Assembly (NCBI GenBank): GCA_002409975.1
Contig: DHOO01000112.1
Span: forward strand, 1,757 to 18,589
Origin: Firmicutes bacterium UBA5388
Lineage (GTDB): Bacteria; Bacillota; UBA4882; UBA10575
Direction of reading: 5' to 3'
Length of the DNA stretch: 16,833 bases
Below are positions 1-7,321 of the stretch, one piece after another (the first letter of the stretch is position 1; each line of letters starts with the position of its first letter). The notes under the pieces were generated by a model. The model was not told the origin of the DNA. It did no database searches and saw nothing but the letters and a program-made list of their open reading frames with translations. Made by a program: the position numbers and the translations under genes.

Positions 1-66
1 GATTTTGGATTTTAGGTATTAGTTTTAGATTTGGGTTTTAGATTCTTAATTTTAAGTTTCGGATTA
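1..66. repeat. T-rich degenerate short-motif repeat
   Basis: The first 66 bases are built from imperfect repeats of a motif close to GATTTTAG or TTTTAGATT, on a strongly T-rich strand. No reading frame or hairpin is evident. It lies just beyond the stop codon of the TetR gene and continues out of the window, so its full length is unknown. Confidence 0.45.
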
Positions 67-93
67 TTGATACCTTGATAAGTCGTATTTATA

Positions 94-801
94 TTATCTT
101 GTTGAAAGCGCCCTTTTTATAAACTTCATTATACCTTGAATAATATCTTCATCATCTTTAGTTGTTTGGTTTCCAATGAATATTTCCATTCTTTTCTTAT
201 AATAATCAGAGGTAAAAGAAAACTGGAACATAATTATAAGATTATCAAGGCAAAAAGAAGCTACTCCCTCATCGATTTCTTTACACACCAATCCTTCTTG
301 CTTTGCCTTTCTGATTATTTTTCTATATAATTCTGCTGTAATAGATTCCAATTTATGTGACAACTTTTCTGACATAAATGAAAGTCCCTGTGTCGTTAAA
401 TCAAGGTAGATCTGGTTTAATTCCGGATAATTTAGCGCATAAGTTTGTGATGCCCTCAGCAAACCCTCAAATGCATCAAAAATGTTATCCTCCTCAGCAT
501 TTACCTCTTTTAAGACAGTTTCCAGTAAACTAAAACCCATATCAACAATAGTTAAAAATAAATCTTCCTTTGAATTAAAATAACTATACATTGAACCAAT
601 ACTTATACCTGCTTTTTGGGCAATAACATTTATATTAGTGGCATTATAACCGTTGGCGGCAAATTCTGAAATTGCCACCTCAAAAACTTTCTGTCTCCGC
701 TCTTCACTGGTCTTTTTAAATGTAGGTTTATAATGTGGTTTGTATTGTCTGGCAAGTGTATCTTCTGTCTTAAATTGTTCTTTTCTTCTCATTTTCTTCA
801 T
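94..801 (-). CDS. TetR/AcrR-family transcriptional regulator
   Basis: A 235-residue cytoplasmic DNA-binding repressor of the TetR family. The N-terminal helix-turn-helix domain is at about residues 36-84: a helix ending in EFAANGYNAT, then the recognition part AQKAGISIGSMYSYFNSKED, the classic TetR signature. The rest is the variable helical ligand-binding and dimerisation domain. The first 35 residues are an unusually long, highly basic extension (many Lys/Arg). The ATG at 801 has a clear GGAGG Shine-Dalgarno. It is the last gene of a minus-strand cluster. The best candidate target is the 36-bp palindrome over the promoter of the first gene (7286-7321); no similar palindrome is seen in its own upstream region. 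The inducer cannot be read from the sequence. An acyl or lipid-like ligand would fit the SCP2-domain neighbours, but that is inference. Confidence 0.93.
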   Translation of the reverse strand: MKKMRRKEQFKTEDTLARQYKPHYKPTFKKTSEERRQKVFEVAISEFAANGYNATNINVIAQKAGISIGSMYSYFNSKEDLFLTIVDMGFSLLETVLKEVNAEEDNIFDAFEGLLRASQTYALNYPELNQIYLDLTTQGLSFMSEKLSHKLESITAELYRKIIRKAKQEGLVCKEIDEGVASFCLDNLIIMFQFSFTSDYYKKRMEIFIGNQTTKDDEDIIQGIMKFIKRALSTR

Positions 802-884
802 CTTTCCTCCGAAATATTTCTATAATTTTACTACAATTTTATCATATTTAGTGTTGTCATCTATACATTTATTTACTATACTTT

Positions 885-932
885 TTGCGTTGTTACCTTA
901 ATTTGAGGTCACGCCATATAGTGTGTTACTTC
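885..932. repeat. Truncated copy of the MITE-like element
   Basis: Positions 886-916 match the left arm of the element at 4636-4753 almost base for base (TGCGTTGTTACC through GAGGTCACGCCA). They are followed by the same TATAGTGTGTTACTT found in that element's loop. Five bases (CAATA) present in the full copy are missing, and the right arm is absent. It lies between the start of the TetR gene and the stop of the VOC gene and may contribute to the TetR upstream region. Confidence 0.75.
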
Positions 933-948
933 ATTATTACATATTACA

Positions 949-1458
949 TCAGTAATATTTTCGAAACTTGCCTTTTGCCATAGCTTTCCCTGCTACACCT
1001 CCTAAAAGCCTGATTATTTGATAATTTGCCTTTAAATCAATTAGCTCAATCAGATTGCCATCCGGGTCTTTTAAAAATACCCATTCTACTTTTCCTGTTC
1101 TTTGTGGTTTTGAAAAAAAATGTACATCTTTTGATTTTAAATGTTGATACCACTTTTCGATGTTTTTAACATCCAATGTTATGTGAGTAAGACCAGGTTT
1201 ATTCCAACAAACATCCTGGGGCGATTTAGACGGTGTAAACTCAAAGATTTCGACTACCCCGCCTTTAGGCGCTCTTAAAAACCCCAGTCTTACCTTTGTA
1301 TTATGCAGCCGGTATAAAGCATACAAATTATTTACCTGTTCTGCGTCTAATACTTGCTCATCTATGAGCCTGAAGCCAAACATGTCGTGATACCACTTTA
1401 CAGCAACCTCAAAATTTGATACTGTAAGACCCACATGGCTAAAGGATCTTATTTTCAA
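949..1458 (-). CDS. VOC-superfamily (glyoxalase/dioxygenase-fold) protein
   Basis: A 169-residue protein of the vicinal-oxygen-chelate fold with two paired beta-alpha-beta-beta-beta modules. The four expected metal-ligand positions can be read: His8 (SHVGL), Glu70 (VVEIFEF), His92 (LTHITLDV) and Glu138 (GNLIELIDL). An intact His/Glu/His/Glu set suggests a metal-dependent lyase, isomerase or epimerase rather than a metal-free binding protein. I place the start at the TTG at 1458, because AGGAGG at 1467-1472 is then 8 bases upstream. The longer reading from GTG at 1467 would start inside the Shine-Dalgarno. The C-terminal 20-odd residues are basic and glycine-rich. It lies 445 bp after the SCP2 gene on the same strand, so it may have its own promoter. 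Its substrate is unknown; glyoxalase I, methylmalonyl-CoA epimerase and lactoylglutathione-lyase-like roles are all possible. Confidence 0.85.
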   Translation of the reverse strand: MKIRSFSHVGLTVSNFEVAVKWYHDMFGFRLIDEQVLDAEQVNNLYALYRLHNTKVRLGFLRAPKGGVVEIFEFTPSKSPQDVCWNKPGLTHITLDVKNIEKWYQHLKSKDVHFFSKPQRTGKVEWVFLKDPDGNLIELIDLKANYQIIRLLGGVAGKAMAKGKFRKYY

Positions 1459-1912
1459 TAACAACACCTCCTTTTATCTTTTTATCAGGACTTATGCGCT
1501 TCCTGTAAATATCCGGTCTTTGAAATAAAAACCATACCCCAGGCGCTTAAACTTTACTATGTTATCTCACATTGCGCACTCCTTTGACTTAACTGGATTT
1601 TTAATTGACATCAATTTTTTGGAAACTAAATTTAGCTTGACTTTTACTTAGTGGGTGCGAAAATACGAGATGTTTTGCAGGGTGGGTATCAAATAAAGAA
1701 GGCGCTGAGACCGCCCTCACACACTGCGACATGATAAAGAGCTTTTTCAACGCCTCTTGTTGAATTTGCTGTGAGAAACAGCAAATCCAATTCGATTTGG
1801 ACACAACAGTGGCATTGTTTGCAAATTGTTATCAAAATTTATGACCAACTTTTTATTGATTTACGTCTATGGAATTGGTGCTAAACTACTTGATACCTTC
1901 ATATTCAATAAT
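1459..1912. other. Intergenic region with hairpins, no convincing gene
   Basis: About 450 bp between the second SCP2-like gene and the VOC gene. It contains a 14-bp palindrome (AATTGACATCAATT, 1603-1616) and a hairpin at 1765-1785 (TTTGCTGT, five-base loop, ACAGCAAA). A short inverted pair follows it (CAAATC/GATTTG, 1783-1800). A minus-strand frame of 67 codons at 1601-1804 starts with GTG but has no Shine-Dalgarno and no recognisable domain. The middle (about 1640-1760) is more GC-rich than the flanks and could be a repeat or a decayed insertion. It probably carries the end of the upstream transcript and the VOC promoter, but neither is clear. Confidence 0.4.
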
Positions 1913-2722
1913 TTACCCCTTCTTATATTCTCCCTTAGCATACGAACCAACAAGAACCATGTATTCTCCTATCTGCGCGCCATATTCAGGAGCGCCTTCC
2001 ATAATAATTCTTTCATTGATAGTAGCATCGATCATATCATCAATTTGCAGAAGAATTCCCAAGGCGCTATCTACCGTATCAAAACGCATGGTAAAAAATG
2101 GTTTTGACCTTTTATATTCTCCCCTGCCCGCTTTTGAATTACCTGCTTTAACTCTTAAATAAGCAGAAAGTTCCGGTTTGCCTGTAACAGCCCATGCAAA
2201 AACTCTGTCCGGACTTTTCTTTGTCCAGTTGCTAATATCTGGGTGCCCAGCCTTATTAAGCTGACTTATTCCTGAAGAAAGCAAATAAAAATACATCTTG
2301 ACAAGAAGTTCCTTTTCCTCTTCCTTTTTAGGAGGACTTGATGCCCCAAGCAGTTTAGACATAGCCATTAGAGCTTTTAATGCGCCTGCAAGAAGCCCTA
2401 TATTACGGAGTCCTTTTATTTTTGGTAATTTTTTGGTTTTACCTGTAAAAAAGTCATTTAACTGTACTATACTGCTAAACTCTAACTCAAGATCAAGATT
2501 AGAATTTTCTACAGTCCCTTTGCCAACTGTCCAAACACCATCTTTAATATCAAAATGAGTAGCTACCTTACCTTCTAAATCCTTAGCGCTAATCTGTATT
2601 ACTGCTGTCTTATTTTTAAAACTTTTTTTCAGCTCTCCCCTTTCTTCTGCTAACACTTTCAATAATGGTAGTACTGAATTTAGAAATATCTTATTTGCAA
2701 AAATTTCTTCTTTACATACCAT
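1913..2722 (-). CDS. SCP2-like (sterol-carrier-fold) two-domain protein A
   Basis: A 269-residue soluble protein with no signal peptide or membrane span. Residues of about 30-120 resemble an SCP2 lipid-transfer domain: strands around FKNKTAVIQISAKDLEGKV and GVWTVGKGTVENSNLDLELE, then a FNDFFTG-like helix start (LNDFFTGKTKKLP). Residues of about 175-265 look like a second, diverged copy, ending with INERIIMEGAPEYGAQIG and a hydrophobic last helix. SCP2 domains bind hydrophobic ligands such as fatty acyl chains or sterols, and some bacterial copies are enzyme accessory domains. The start at 2722 is 2 bases past the stop of the transketolase C half, and its GAGGTG ribosome site lies inside that gene, so translation is probably coupled. 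It is a paralogue by fold of the protein at 6307-7065. The ligand is unknown. Confidence 0.75.
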   Translation of the reverse strand: MVCKEEIFANKIFLNSVLPLLKVLAEERGELKKSFKNKTAVIQISAKDLEGKVATHFDIKDGVWTVGKGTVENSNLDLELEFSSIVQLNDFFTGKTKKLPKIKGLRNIGLLAGALKALMAMSKLLGASSPPKKEEEKELLVKMYFYLLSSGISQLNKAGHPDISNWTKKSPDRVFAWAVTGKPELSAYLRVKAGNSKAGRGEYKRSKPFFTMRFDTVDSALGILLQIDDMIDATINERIIMEGAPEYGAQIGEYMVLVGSYAKGEYKKG

Positions 2723-2724
2723 AA

Positions 2725-3735
2725 TTACACCTCATCTTCCCAATCGTCGTCTGCTTCAAAATCCCTTCCCAACAGTTCTCTTGCACATTCCAGTATCCCG
2801 TTGGTATCAATTTTATAATATGCCATCAGGTCTTCATGAAGCCCTATTATGGAAAAGGTGTCGGGAATACCCAGCCTTTCAAAAGCACAACCTTTGCCAC
2901 TCCCGGCAATTACTTCAGCAACGGCGCTTCCTAATCCGCCAATTACATTGTGATCTTCAACGGTAATTATTCTGCGGGTGTCATGCACTGCTTCTAATAT
3001 CGCCTCTTTGTCTATTGGTTTTATGGTATGCATATCTAACACTCTGGCCTTTATTCCATCAGCATTAGCCAATATATTTGCTGCCTCAACAGCCTGATAT
3101 ACACATGAGCCACAAGCAATGATTGTAATATCTGTCCCTTCTGTAAGTTTTACGGCCTTACCTATTTTAAATCCATATTCAGCACGATCATAAAATCTTC
3201 GGTCAAAACCACGGTTTATTCTTATATATATGGGACCGGGTGTATAATATGCCGCTTCAACCGCATTGGCGGTTTCTATGCCATCTGCCGGCACTATGAC
3301 CTGACAATTAGCCATAGAACGCATTATGGATAAATCCTCGGTGCAATGATGAGTTGAACCGGCCTGCCCGAAGGAAAGCCCGCCATGAGTCGCTATTATT
3401 TTTACATTAAGGTTTTGATAACAAATATCTGTATGCACTTGATCCAATGCCCTCATGGTAGCAAAGATGGCAAAAGTTGAGACAAAAGGCGTAAGTCCTG
3501 CCTTTGCCATACCGGCAGCTATACCGAACATGTTTTGTTCTGCAATACCAACATTAAAGAAACGGTCCGGAAATTTCTTCTGGAATAATCCGATTTTAGT
3601 GGATTTAGCCAGGTCTGCCGAAAATCCCACAATATCCGGATGCTTTTCACCAAGCTCACATAAAACGGCGCCATAGATTTCCGAAGTTGAAAGCTTAGTA
3701 GCATCTAACATGGTATATGTTAACCCACTAGCCAT
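2725..3735 (-). CDS. Transketolase, C-terminal subunit (split enzyme)
   Basis: A 336-residue protein covering the pyrimidine-binding and C-terminal domains of transketolase. The proton-relay glutamate of thiamine-diphosphate enzymes is Glu66 in NVGIAEQNM. THGGLSFGQAGSTHHCTED (residues about 116-134) matches the conserved loop of this domain, and the C-terminal domain begins near residue 195. It should form one active enzyme with the N half, transferring a two-carbon ketol unit from a ketose donor to an aldose acceptor in the cytoplasm. The start overlaps the stop of the N half by 8 bases (ATGGCTAG) with AGGAG upstream, so the halves should be made in equal amounts. The protein ends in a very acidic tail (EADDDWEDEV). 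Split transketolases serve both central metabolism and dedicated pathways (apulose, sulfosugars). The neighbours here suggest a dedicated role, but this is not proven. Confidence 0.93.
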   Translation of the reverse strand: MASGLTYTMLDATKLSTSEIYGAVLCELGEKHPDIVGFSADLAKSTKIGLFQKKFPDRFFNVGIAEQNMFGIAAGMAKAGLTPFVSTFAIFATMRALDQVHTDICYQNLNVKIIATHGGLSFGQAGSTHHCTEDLSIMRSMANCQVIVPADGIETANAVEAAYYTPGPIYIRINRGFDRRFYDRAEYGFKIGKAVKLTEGTDITIIACGSCVYQAVEAANILANADGIKARVLDMHTIKPIDKEAILEAVHDTRRIITVEDHNVIGGLGSAVAEVIAGSGKGCAFERLGIPDTFSIIGLHEDLMAYYKIDTNGILECARELLGRDFEADDDWEDEV

Positions 3736-4591
3736 TTCTACTCACTCCTTTCCTCTTCTGGTAATATTTTTCGAGGCTTTCAAAGGCCTGCTCAACTTTT
3801 TCCGAGTCCAGCGAGCCATAATGCCATTTATAATCCCCTTCCATAAAATCTACGCCACAGCCTTTATTGGTATCGGCAATAATTACCACCGGCGCGGACT
3901 TTTCCTCTAATGCAAAGTCTATAGCTTCTGACAGCTGCATAAAATCATGCCCATCCACTGCTTTTACAATAAACCCAAAGGCCTCCCACTTCTTAGCAAA
4001 GGGTTCAAGCCCCATTACCTCTTCAGTCGGCCCGTCAATCATACACTTATTTCTGTCAACAAAAGTAACAAGATTAGTAACTTGATAATGAGATGCAGCC
4101 ATCGCAGCCTCCCATACCGAACCTTCGTTACATTCACCATCACCAAGAAGGCAATATGTCATGTGTGATTTTTTCAACAACCGCGCTGCAAGAGCTGTTC
4201 CCACCGCAATTGAAAGTCCGTGCCCTAAAGATCCTGTCGAGGCGTCAACCCCCGGTACCTTAAGGGAATCTAAATGCATAGCTAAATCAGAGCCTGTGTG
4301 ATTATATTTTTTAAGCAATTCCTTATCAATGTATCCCTTATCCGCAAGCACAGGCGCAAACCCTACCCCTATATGCCCCTTACTTAGTATAAACCTATCT
4401 CGGTCAGGCCAATTTGGGTTTTTAGGATCGATATTAAGATATTTGTAGTATAAAATTGTGAGTATATCCATTGCGCTTAAAGCTCCTCCAATATGACCTC
4501 CTCCCGCCCACATGACAGTGTTGACACATAAGAGCCTAAGTTCGTGAGCCTTCTTTTCAAGTATTAACCGTTCATTTACACTTATCGGCAT
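3728..4591 (-). CDS. Transketolase, N-terminal subunit (split enzyme)
   Basis: A 287-residue thiamine-diphosphate-binding subunit of transketolase. The cofactor motif starts at GDG (150-152) in LLGDGECNEGSVWEA and ends at Asn181 (VTFVDRNK), the usual spacing for pyrophosphate and Mg2+ binding. The conserved histidines His33 (GGHIGG), His73 (SKGHIG) and His124 (GSLGHG) are present. The length fits the N half of split transketolases. The ATG at 4591 has GGAG 8 bases upstream. The gene is separated from the aminotransferase upstream on this strand by about 400 bp of repeats (4592-4992). It may therefore be transcribed from its own promoter or depend on read-through from the promoter at 7319-7347. 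Confidence 0.94.
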   Translation of the reverse strand: MPISVNERLILEKKAHELRLLCVNTVMWAGGGHIGGALSAMDILTILYYKYLNIDPKNPNWPDRDRFILSKGHIGVGFAPVLADKGYIDKELLKKYNHTGSDLAMHLDSLKVPGVDASTGSLGHGLSIAVGTALAARLLKKSHMTYCLLGDGECNEGSVWEAAMAASHYQVTNLVTFVDRNKCMIDGPTEEVMGLEPFAKKWEAFGFIVKAVDGHDFMQLSEAIDFALEEKSAPVVIIADTNKGCGVDFMEGDYKWHYGSLDSEKVEQAFESLEKYYQKRKGVSRNG

Positions 4592-4635
4592 TCCATCATC
4601 TCCACAATTTTATTTTTTATAATTTAATTCACCTA

Positions 4636-4753
4636 TGCTAATTGCGTTGTTACCTTAATTTGAGGTCACGCCACAATATATAGTGTGTTACTTGGAAAAA
4701 GGCTATCAATATATTGTGGCGAGATAGTTGAATATAAGGACAACGCAAATAGC
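4636..4753. mobile_element. MITE-like non-coding element with terminal inverted repeats
   Basis: Two 44-base arms (4637-4680 and 4710-4753) are inverted copies. The outer 14 bases agree at 13 positions (GCTAATTGCGTTGT against GCTATTTGCGTTGT) and the inner 12 (CGCCACAATATA) agree exactly; the middle of each arm has diverged. They enclose a 29-base loop. The whole is flanked by a direct repeat TCACCTA (4629-4635 and 4754-4760), as expected of a 7-bp target-site duplication. The element is 118 bp with no coding frame, so it would need a transposase encoded elsewhere. A truncated relative is at 885-932. As RNA it could fold into a long hairpin between the aminotransferase and transketolase genes. 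Confidence 0.72.
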
Positions 4754-4756
4754 TCA

Positions 4757-4850
4757 CCTAGAAAATGCCTTCGATGCTTGTCGAGGCGCCCGGCTTTAAA
4801 TTTTCATCACTTCACGTGTGCCGGAGGTAGCCAGCTTGAACGACTACCTT
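4757..4850. repeat. Dispersed hairpin repeat, copy 1
   Basis: From CTAGAAAATGCC to GAACGACTACC this stretch matches 16611-16698. Shared blocks are CTAGAAAA, GCTTGTCGA, GGCTTT, GGTAGCCAGC and TGAACGAC, in the same order and spacing. Each copy forms an imperfect hairpin with outer GTCG/CGAC and inner GGCT/AGCC pairs. It is non-coding. The copy is interrupted on its left by the MITE-like element. Confidence 0.65.
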
Positions 4851-4992
4851 AAAATAATTTAAAAATTGCTTGTCTTGAATTAAAATTACTTATTACTTAA
4901 GTTCACTTATTAAGAGGGAATTGCATAATAACCTTAAGCCTTTCAATAATCGTATTGTGCATTCCTTAAGATTTGTTATAAATTGCTTTACC
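4851..4992. other. AT-rich spacer with imperfect hairpin after the aminotransferase gene
   Basis: This stretch follows the aminotransferase stop on the minus strand. An imperfect inverted repeat pairs 4917-4929 (GGAATTGCATAAT) with 4954-4965 (ATTGTGCATTCC). It could slow or end transcription from the aminotransferase, but no U-run makes it a standard terminator. The block GAGGGAATTGCATAATAACC at 4914-4933 recurs with two mismatches at 16571-16590. Confidence 0.4.
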
Positions 4993-6240
4993 TTAAAAAT
5001 GACGTTTTTTTAGAATATGAAAAGCCTCATCTGCTATTTCATGAGTCTTTTTAATGTCCTCATCAGTAAGCGCCCAATTGATGAAATGATTATGGTGGTT
5101 GGTAAAAAATGCTCCTCGGCGCACACATTCAGCGACCCACTCTTGATGCAGTAAAAATGAATCATCATTGGCTATGCGCATATACCACATACTTTCTACT
5201 CCTGTGACCTTAAGATCAAAGCCATGGGCCTTTCCAATACTTACCAGCCCATCGGTGAGTTTTTTGCCTTTTTCCTGTAAATGCTTGGGAGCATCAATTT
5301 TCTTTAACTTGTTAAGACAGGCAATACCTGCTGCAAACGGTACGGCAGATAACCAATAGCTTCCGGTATACTTTACCGATGCCGCCGCATCCTTGAGCGC
5401 ATCTATGCCGCATAATGCCGATACACTCCATCCATTTGCTATCGCCTTGCAAAAACACATGAGATCAGCTTTAAACCCAAAATATTGATCAGAACCCGCC
5501 ATATCTAGTCTAAATCCGCAACGCACATCATCAATCGCCAATACTATCCCATGGTCGGTACATAATTTTCTAATTTTTTGCCAATAACCATCCGCCGGCA
5601 GTTCATTATCAGCAAAAACAGGGTGGTGATAAGGTGTTGCCATAAAACAGGCAATTTCTCCCGGATGTTCCTTTACGATTCTCTCGACCTCTTCAAAATT
5701 ATTCCATTCAACATAGAAATTATTCTCTACATCCTGCTTAATAATCCCGGGATACCCTTCTTGTTGTGTCCAGGGGGCAACTCCATGATATCCGCCATTA
5801 ACAAGTATAACTTTCTTTCTTCCGGTTGCCGCCCTGGCAACCATAATTGCAAAGCTGGTCACATCTCCCCCATTTTTTGCAAAAAATACCCAGTCAGCCA
5901 TTTCTACTGTATCAACCATCAATTCAGCAAACTCTACCATTATGGATGACGGCGAGGTAACACAGTTGCCTTTTTTAAGCTGTTCTATGGCTGCGCCATC
6001 CACCTCTTCATCATTGTAACCTAAAATAATAGGCCCATAGGCGCACATGTAGTCTATAAACCTATTTCCGTCCACATCCCAAAAATAAGCGCCTTTTGCC
6101 TGCTGAGAGAAAAATGGGTAGGCGCTAACAGGTGTAAAACACCCTTCGGCAGGACCAAGATGGCCATATATTCCGGCAGGAATCACTTTTACTGCTTTCA
6201 TAAAAAGCTCACGGTTTTTATCATATTTATTTATGTTCAA
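4993..6240 (-). CDS. Class III PLP aminotransferase (GSA-aminomutase superfamily)
   Basis: A 415-residue fold-type I PLP enzyme. The cofactor lysine is Lys265 in MCFCKAIANG. Asp237 in AIDDVRCGFR should pair with the pyridine nitrogen, where most relatives have DEV. The phosphate-binding turn is KNGGDVTSF (122-130), and GGYHG (149-153) is the ring-stacking region. Sequence-based pipelines would call it glutamate-1-semialdehyde 2,1-aminomutase. There is no tetrapyrrole gene nearby, and the KNG-D-T form is common in aminotransferases of secondary or sugar pathways, so I read it as an aminotransferase or aminomutase on a keto or aldehyde substrate. The start is a TTG at 6240 with GGGAGGAG 6 bases upstream; no better start exists. 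It lies 66 bp after the SCP2-like gene and is probably in the same transcript. Confidence 0.88.
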   Translation of the reverse strand: MNINKYDKNRELFMKAVKVIPAGIYGHLGPAEGCFTPVSAYPFFSQQAKGAYFWDVDGNRFIDYMCAYGPIILGYNDEEVDGAAIEQLKKGNCVTSPSSIMVEFAELMVDTVEMADWVFFAKNGGDVTSFAIMVARAATGRKKVILVNGGYHGVAPWTQQEGYPGIIKQDVENNFYVEWNNFEEVERIVKEHPGEIACFMATPYHHPVFADNELPADGYWQKIRKLCTDHGIVLAIDDVRCGFRLDMAGSDQYFGFKADLMCFCKAIANGWSVSALCGIDALKDAAASVKYTGSYWLSAVPFAAGIACLNKLKKIDAPKHLQEKGKKLTDGLVSIGKAHGFDLKVTGVESMWYMRIANDDSFLLHQEWVAECVRRGAFFTNHHNHFINWALTDEDIKKTHEIADEAFHILKKRHF

Positions 6241-6306
6241 TAAATTCTCCTCCCTTCTAGATAGGAAACTATTCTTAATTTAGTGATTTAGTGTGCTTTT
6301 GAGACG

Positions 6307-7065
6307 CTATCTTACATATGCAGGAACTTGCGATAACAGTTTATTTAGATTGTCGATCATTGGTATACAACCCTTGATCTCTAATTCACCGCCGCCGATC
6401 GCAGAGTAGGTATCCACCTTATTATTTAGAATAGCATTAGCAATATTAGTGTTGGCAAAACTCATATAAGCTCGTATTGGTTTATCAGTCTCATTATTAA
6501 CTTCAAGACATCCGGATTTTGATGTGATAAAGATGGAAGGTCCTCCGCCTAAGATGGAAATTGCGACTACTCCATCCGGAATTCGCGATGAATTAAGCTT
6601 ACCAAGCCGATCATGATTGGCAATTTGCACCATTGCATTGAAAGCTGTAAACATAGTGAGATATGTATTAATTTCTAGGTATTTGGGGTCTTTTAAAAGC
6701 TGATCAGTGGGTTTTAAATAATATGTTAGTTTTTCAACAAGTTTAGGAAACTCTTTTTTAAGAAAACCTAATTTGGTGAACCCTTTTAATAAAATCGGAT
6801 TGGCTTTCCCATCAAACATTTTATTTAGATGCTCAGGATTTTTAAAATACAGCTTAATTTTGCATCTTTTTCTACCCTTTTGCAGTGCGCATTTTCCATC
6901 TTTCAATATTAAAAATGCTTCTGGCCCATTCTTTACTATAAATTGGATCGAGATGTTGCAATCCTTTACAATTAGTTTAGTCTCGTCTTCCATTGCGCAT
7001 AAATCCTCTAAATTACGCAAAATGGCAAAAAGATTGATATTAGCTTTGGTTAGATGATCCGTCAT
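6307..7065 (-). CDS. SCP2-like (sterol-carrier-fold) two-domain protein B
   Basis: A 252-residue soluble protein, the first gene of the minus-strand operon. Residues of about 30-115 and 165-250 each resemble one SCP2 domain. The first has strands around SIQFIVKNGPEAFLILKDGK then KIKLYFKNPEHLNKMFDGKA. The second has ISILGGGPSIFITSKSGCLE, then PIRAYMSFANTNIANAILNN and a GGELEIKGCIPMIDNLNKLL ending. Its domain plan matches the protein at 1913-2722, so the pair are probably ancient paralogues, though identity is low. A hydrophobic-ligand carrier role is inferred from the fold only. The ATG at 7065 has AGGGGG 9-10 bases upstream. The predicted promoter lies about 255 bp upstream, giving a long leader with a small hairpin (7088-7104) close to the ribosome site. 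Confidence 0.65.
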   Translation of the reverse strand: MTDHLTKANINLFAILRNLEDLCAMEDETKLIVKDCNISIQFIVKNGPEAFLILKDGKCALQKGRKRCKIKLYFKNPEHLNKMFDGKANPILLKGFTKLGFLKKEFPKLVEKLTYYLKPTDQLLKDPKYLEINTYLTMFTAFNAMVQIANHDRLGKLNSSRIPDGVVAISILGGGPSIFITSKSGCLEVNNETDKPIRAYMSFANTNIANAILNNKVDTYSAIGGGELEIKGCIPMIDNLNKLLSQVPAYVR

Positions 7066-7285
7066 GACAGTTTACCCCCTTTAAGATCATAATTTTTAAT
7101 TATGCTATTCAATCGATCCGTAATTATGCGGCAAAAATTTCCTCTCATGAGTTGTTGTCATAAGTTGCAGAAATACAAGGTTTTATACTCTTCAGGAATG
7201 TATTCGCTATGTGTTAATTAATATCCAGACCTGACTTAAAATGCTGTAATGATATTTATCATATTGCTATTAAATTACAAAGCAT

Positions 7286-7321
7286 CTTAGTTGTAGAATG
7301 AGCGCTCGCTCTATAACTAAG
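7286..7321. promoter_or_regulatory. 36-bp palindromic operator, probable TetR-type site
   Basis: An inverted repeat centred between 7303 and 7304 on AGCGCT. The two 18-base half-sites (CTTAGTTGTAGAATGAGC and the complement of GCTCGCTCTATAACTAAG) agree at 15 positions. It overlaps the -10 box of the minus-strand promoter and extends over the likely start site, the place for a repressor. Palindromes with a GAGCGCTC-like core are typical of TetR-family operators. Assigning it to the regulator at 94-801 is inference. Confidence 0.75.

Noticed and set aside
949..1467. Starting the VOC gene at the GTG at 1467.
   Set aside because: That codon overlaps AGGAGG. The TTG at 1458 has normal spacing and gives the family-typical N-terminus.
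1601..1804. A possible small gene on the minus strand.
   Set aside because: It has a GTG start without a Shine-Dalgarno, no recognisable domain, and overlaps hairpins. It is noted only as part of the intergenic region.
4993..6240. Naming this enzyme glutamate-1-semialdehyde aminomutase (hemL).
   Set aside because: No tetrapyrrole genes are nearby, and the phosphate-binding turn and DDVRCG motif fit the broader aminotransferase group better.
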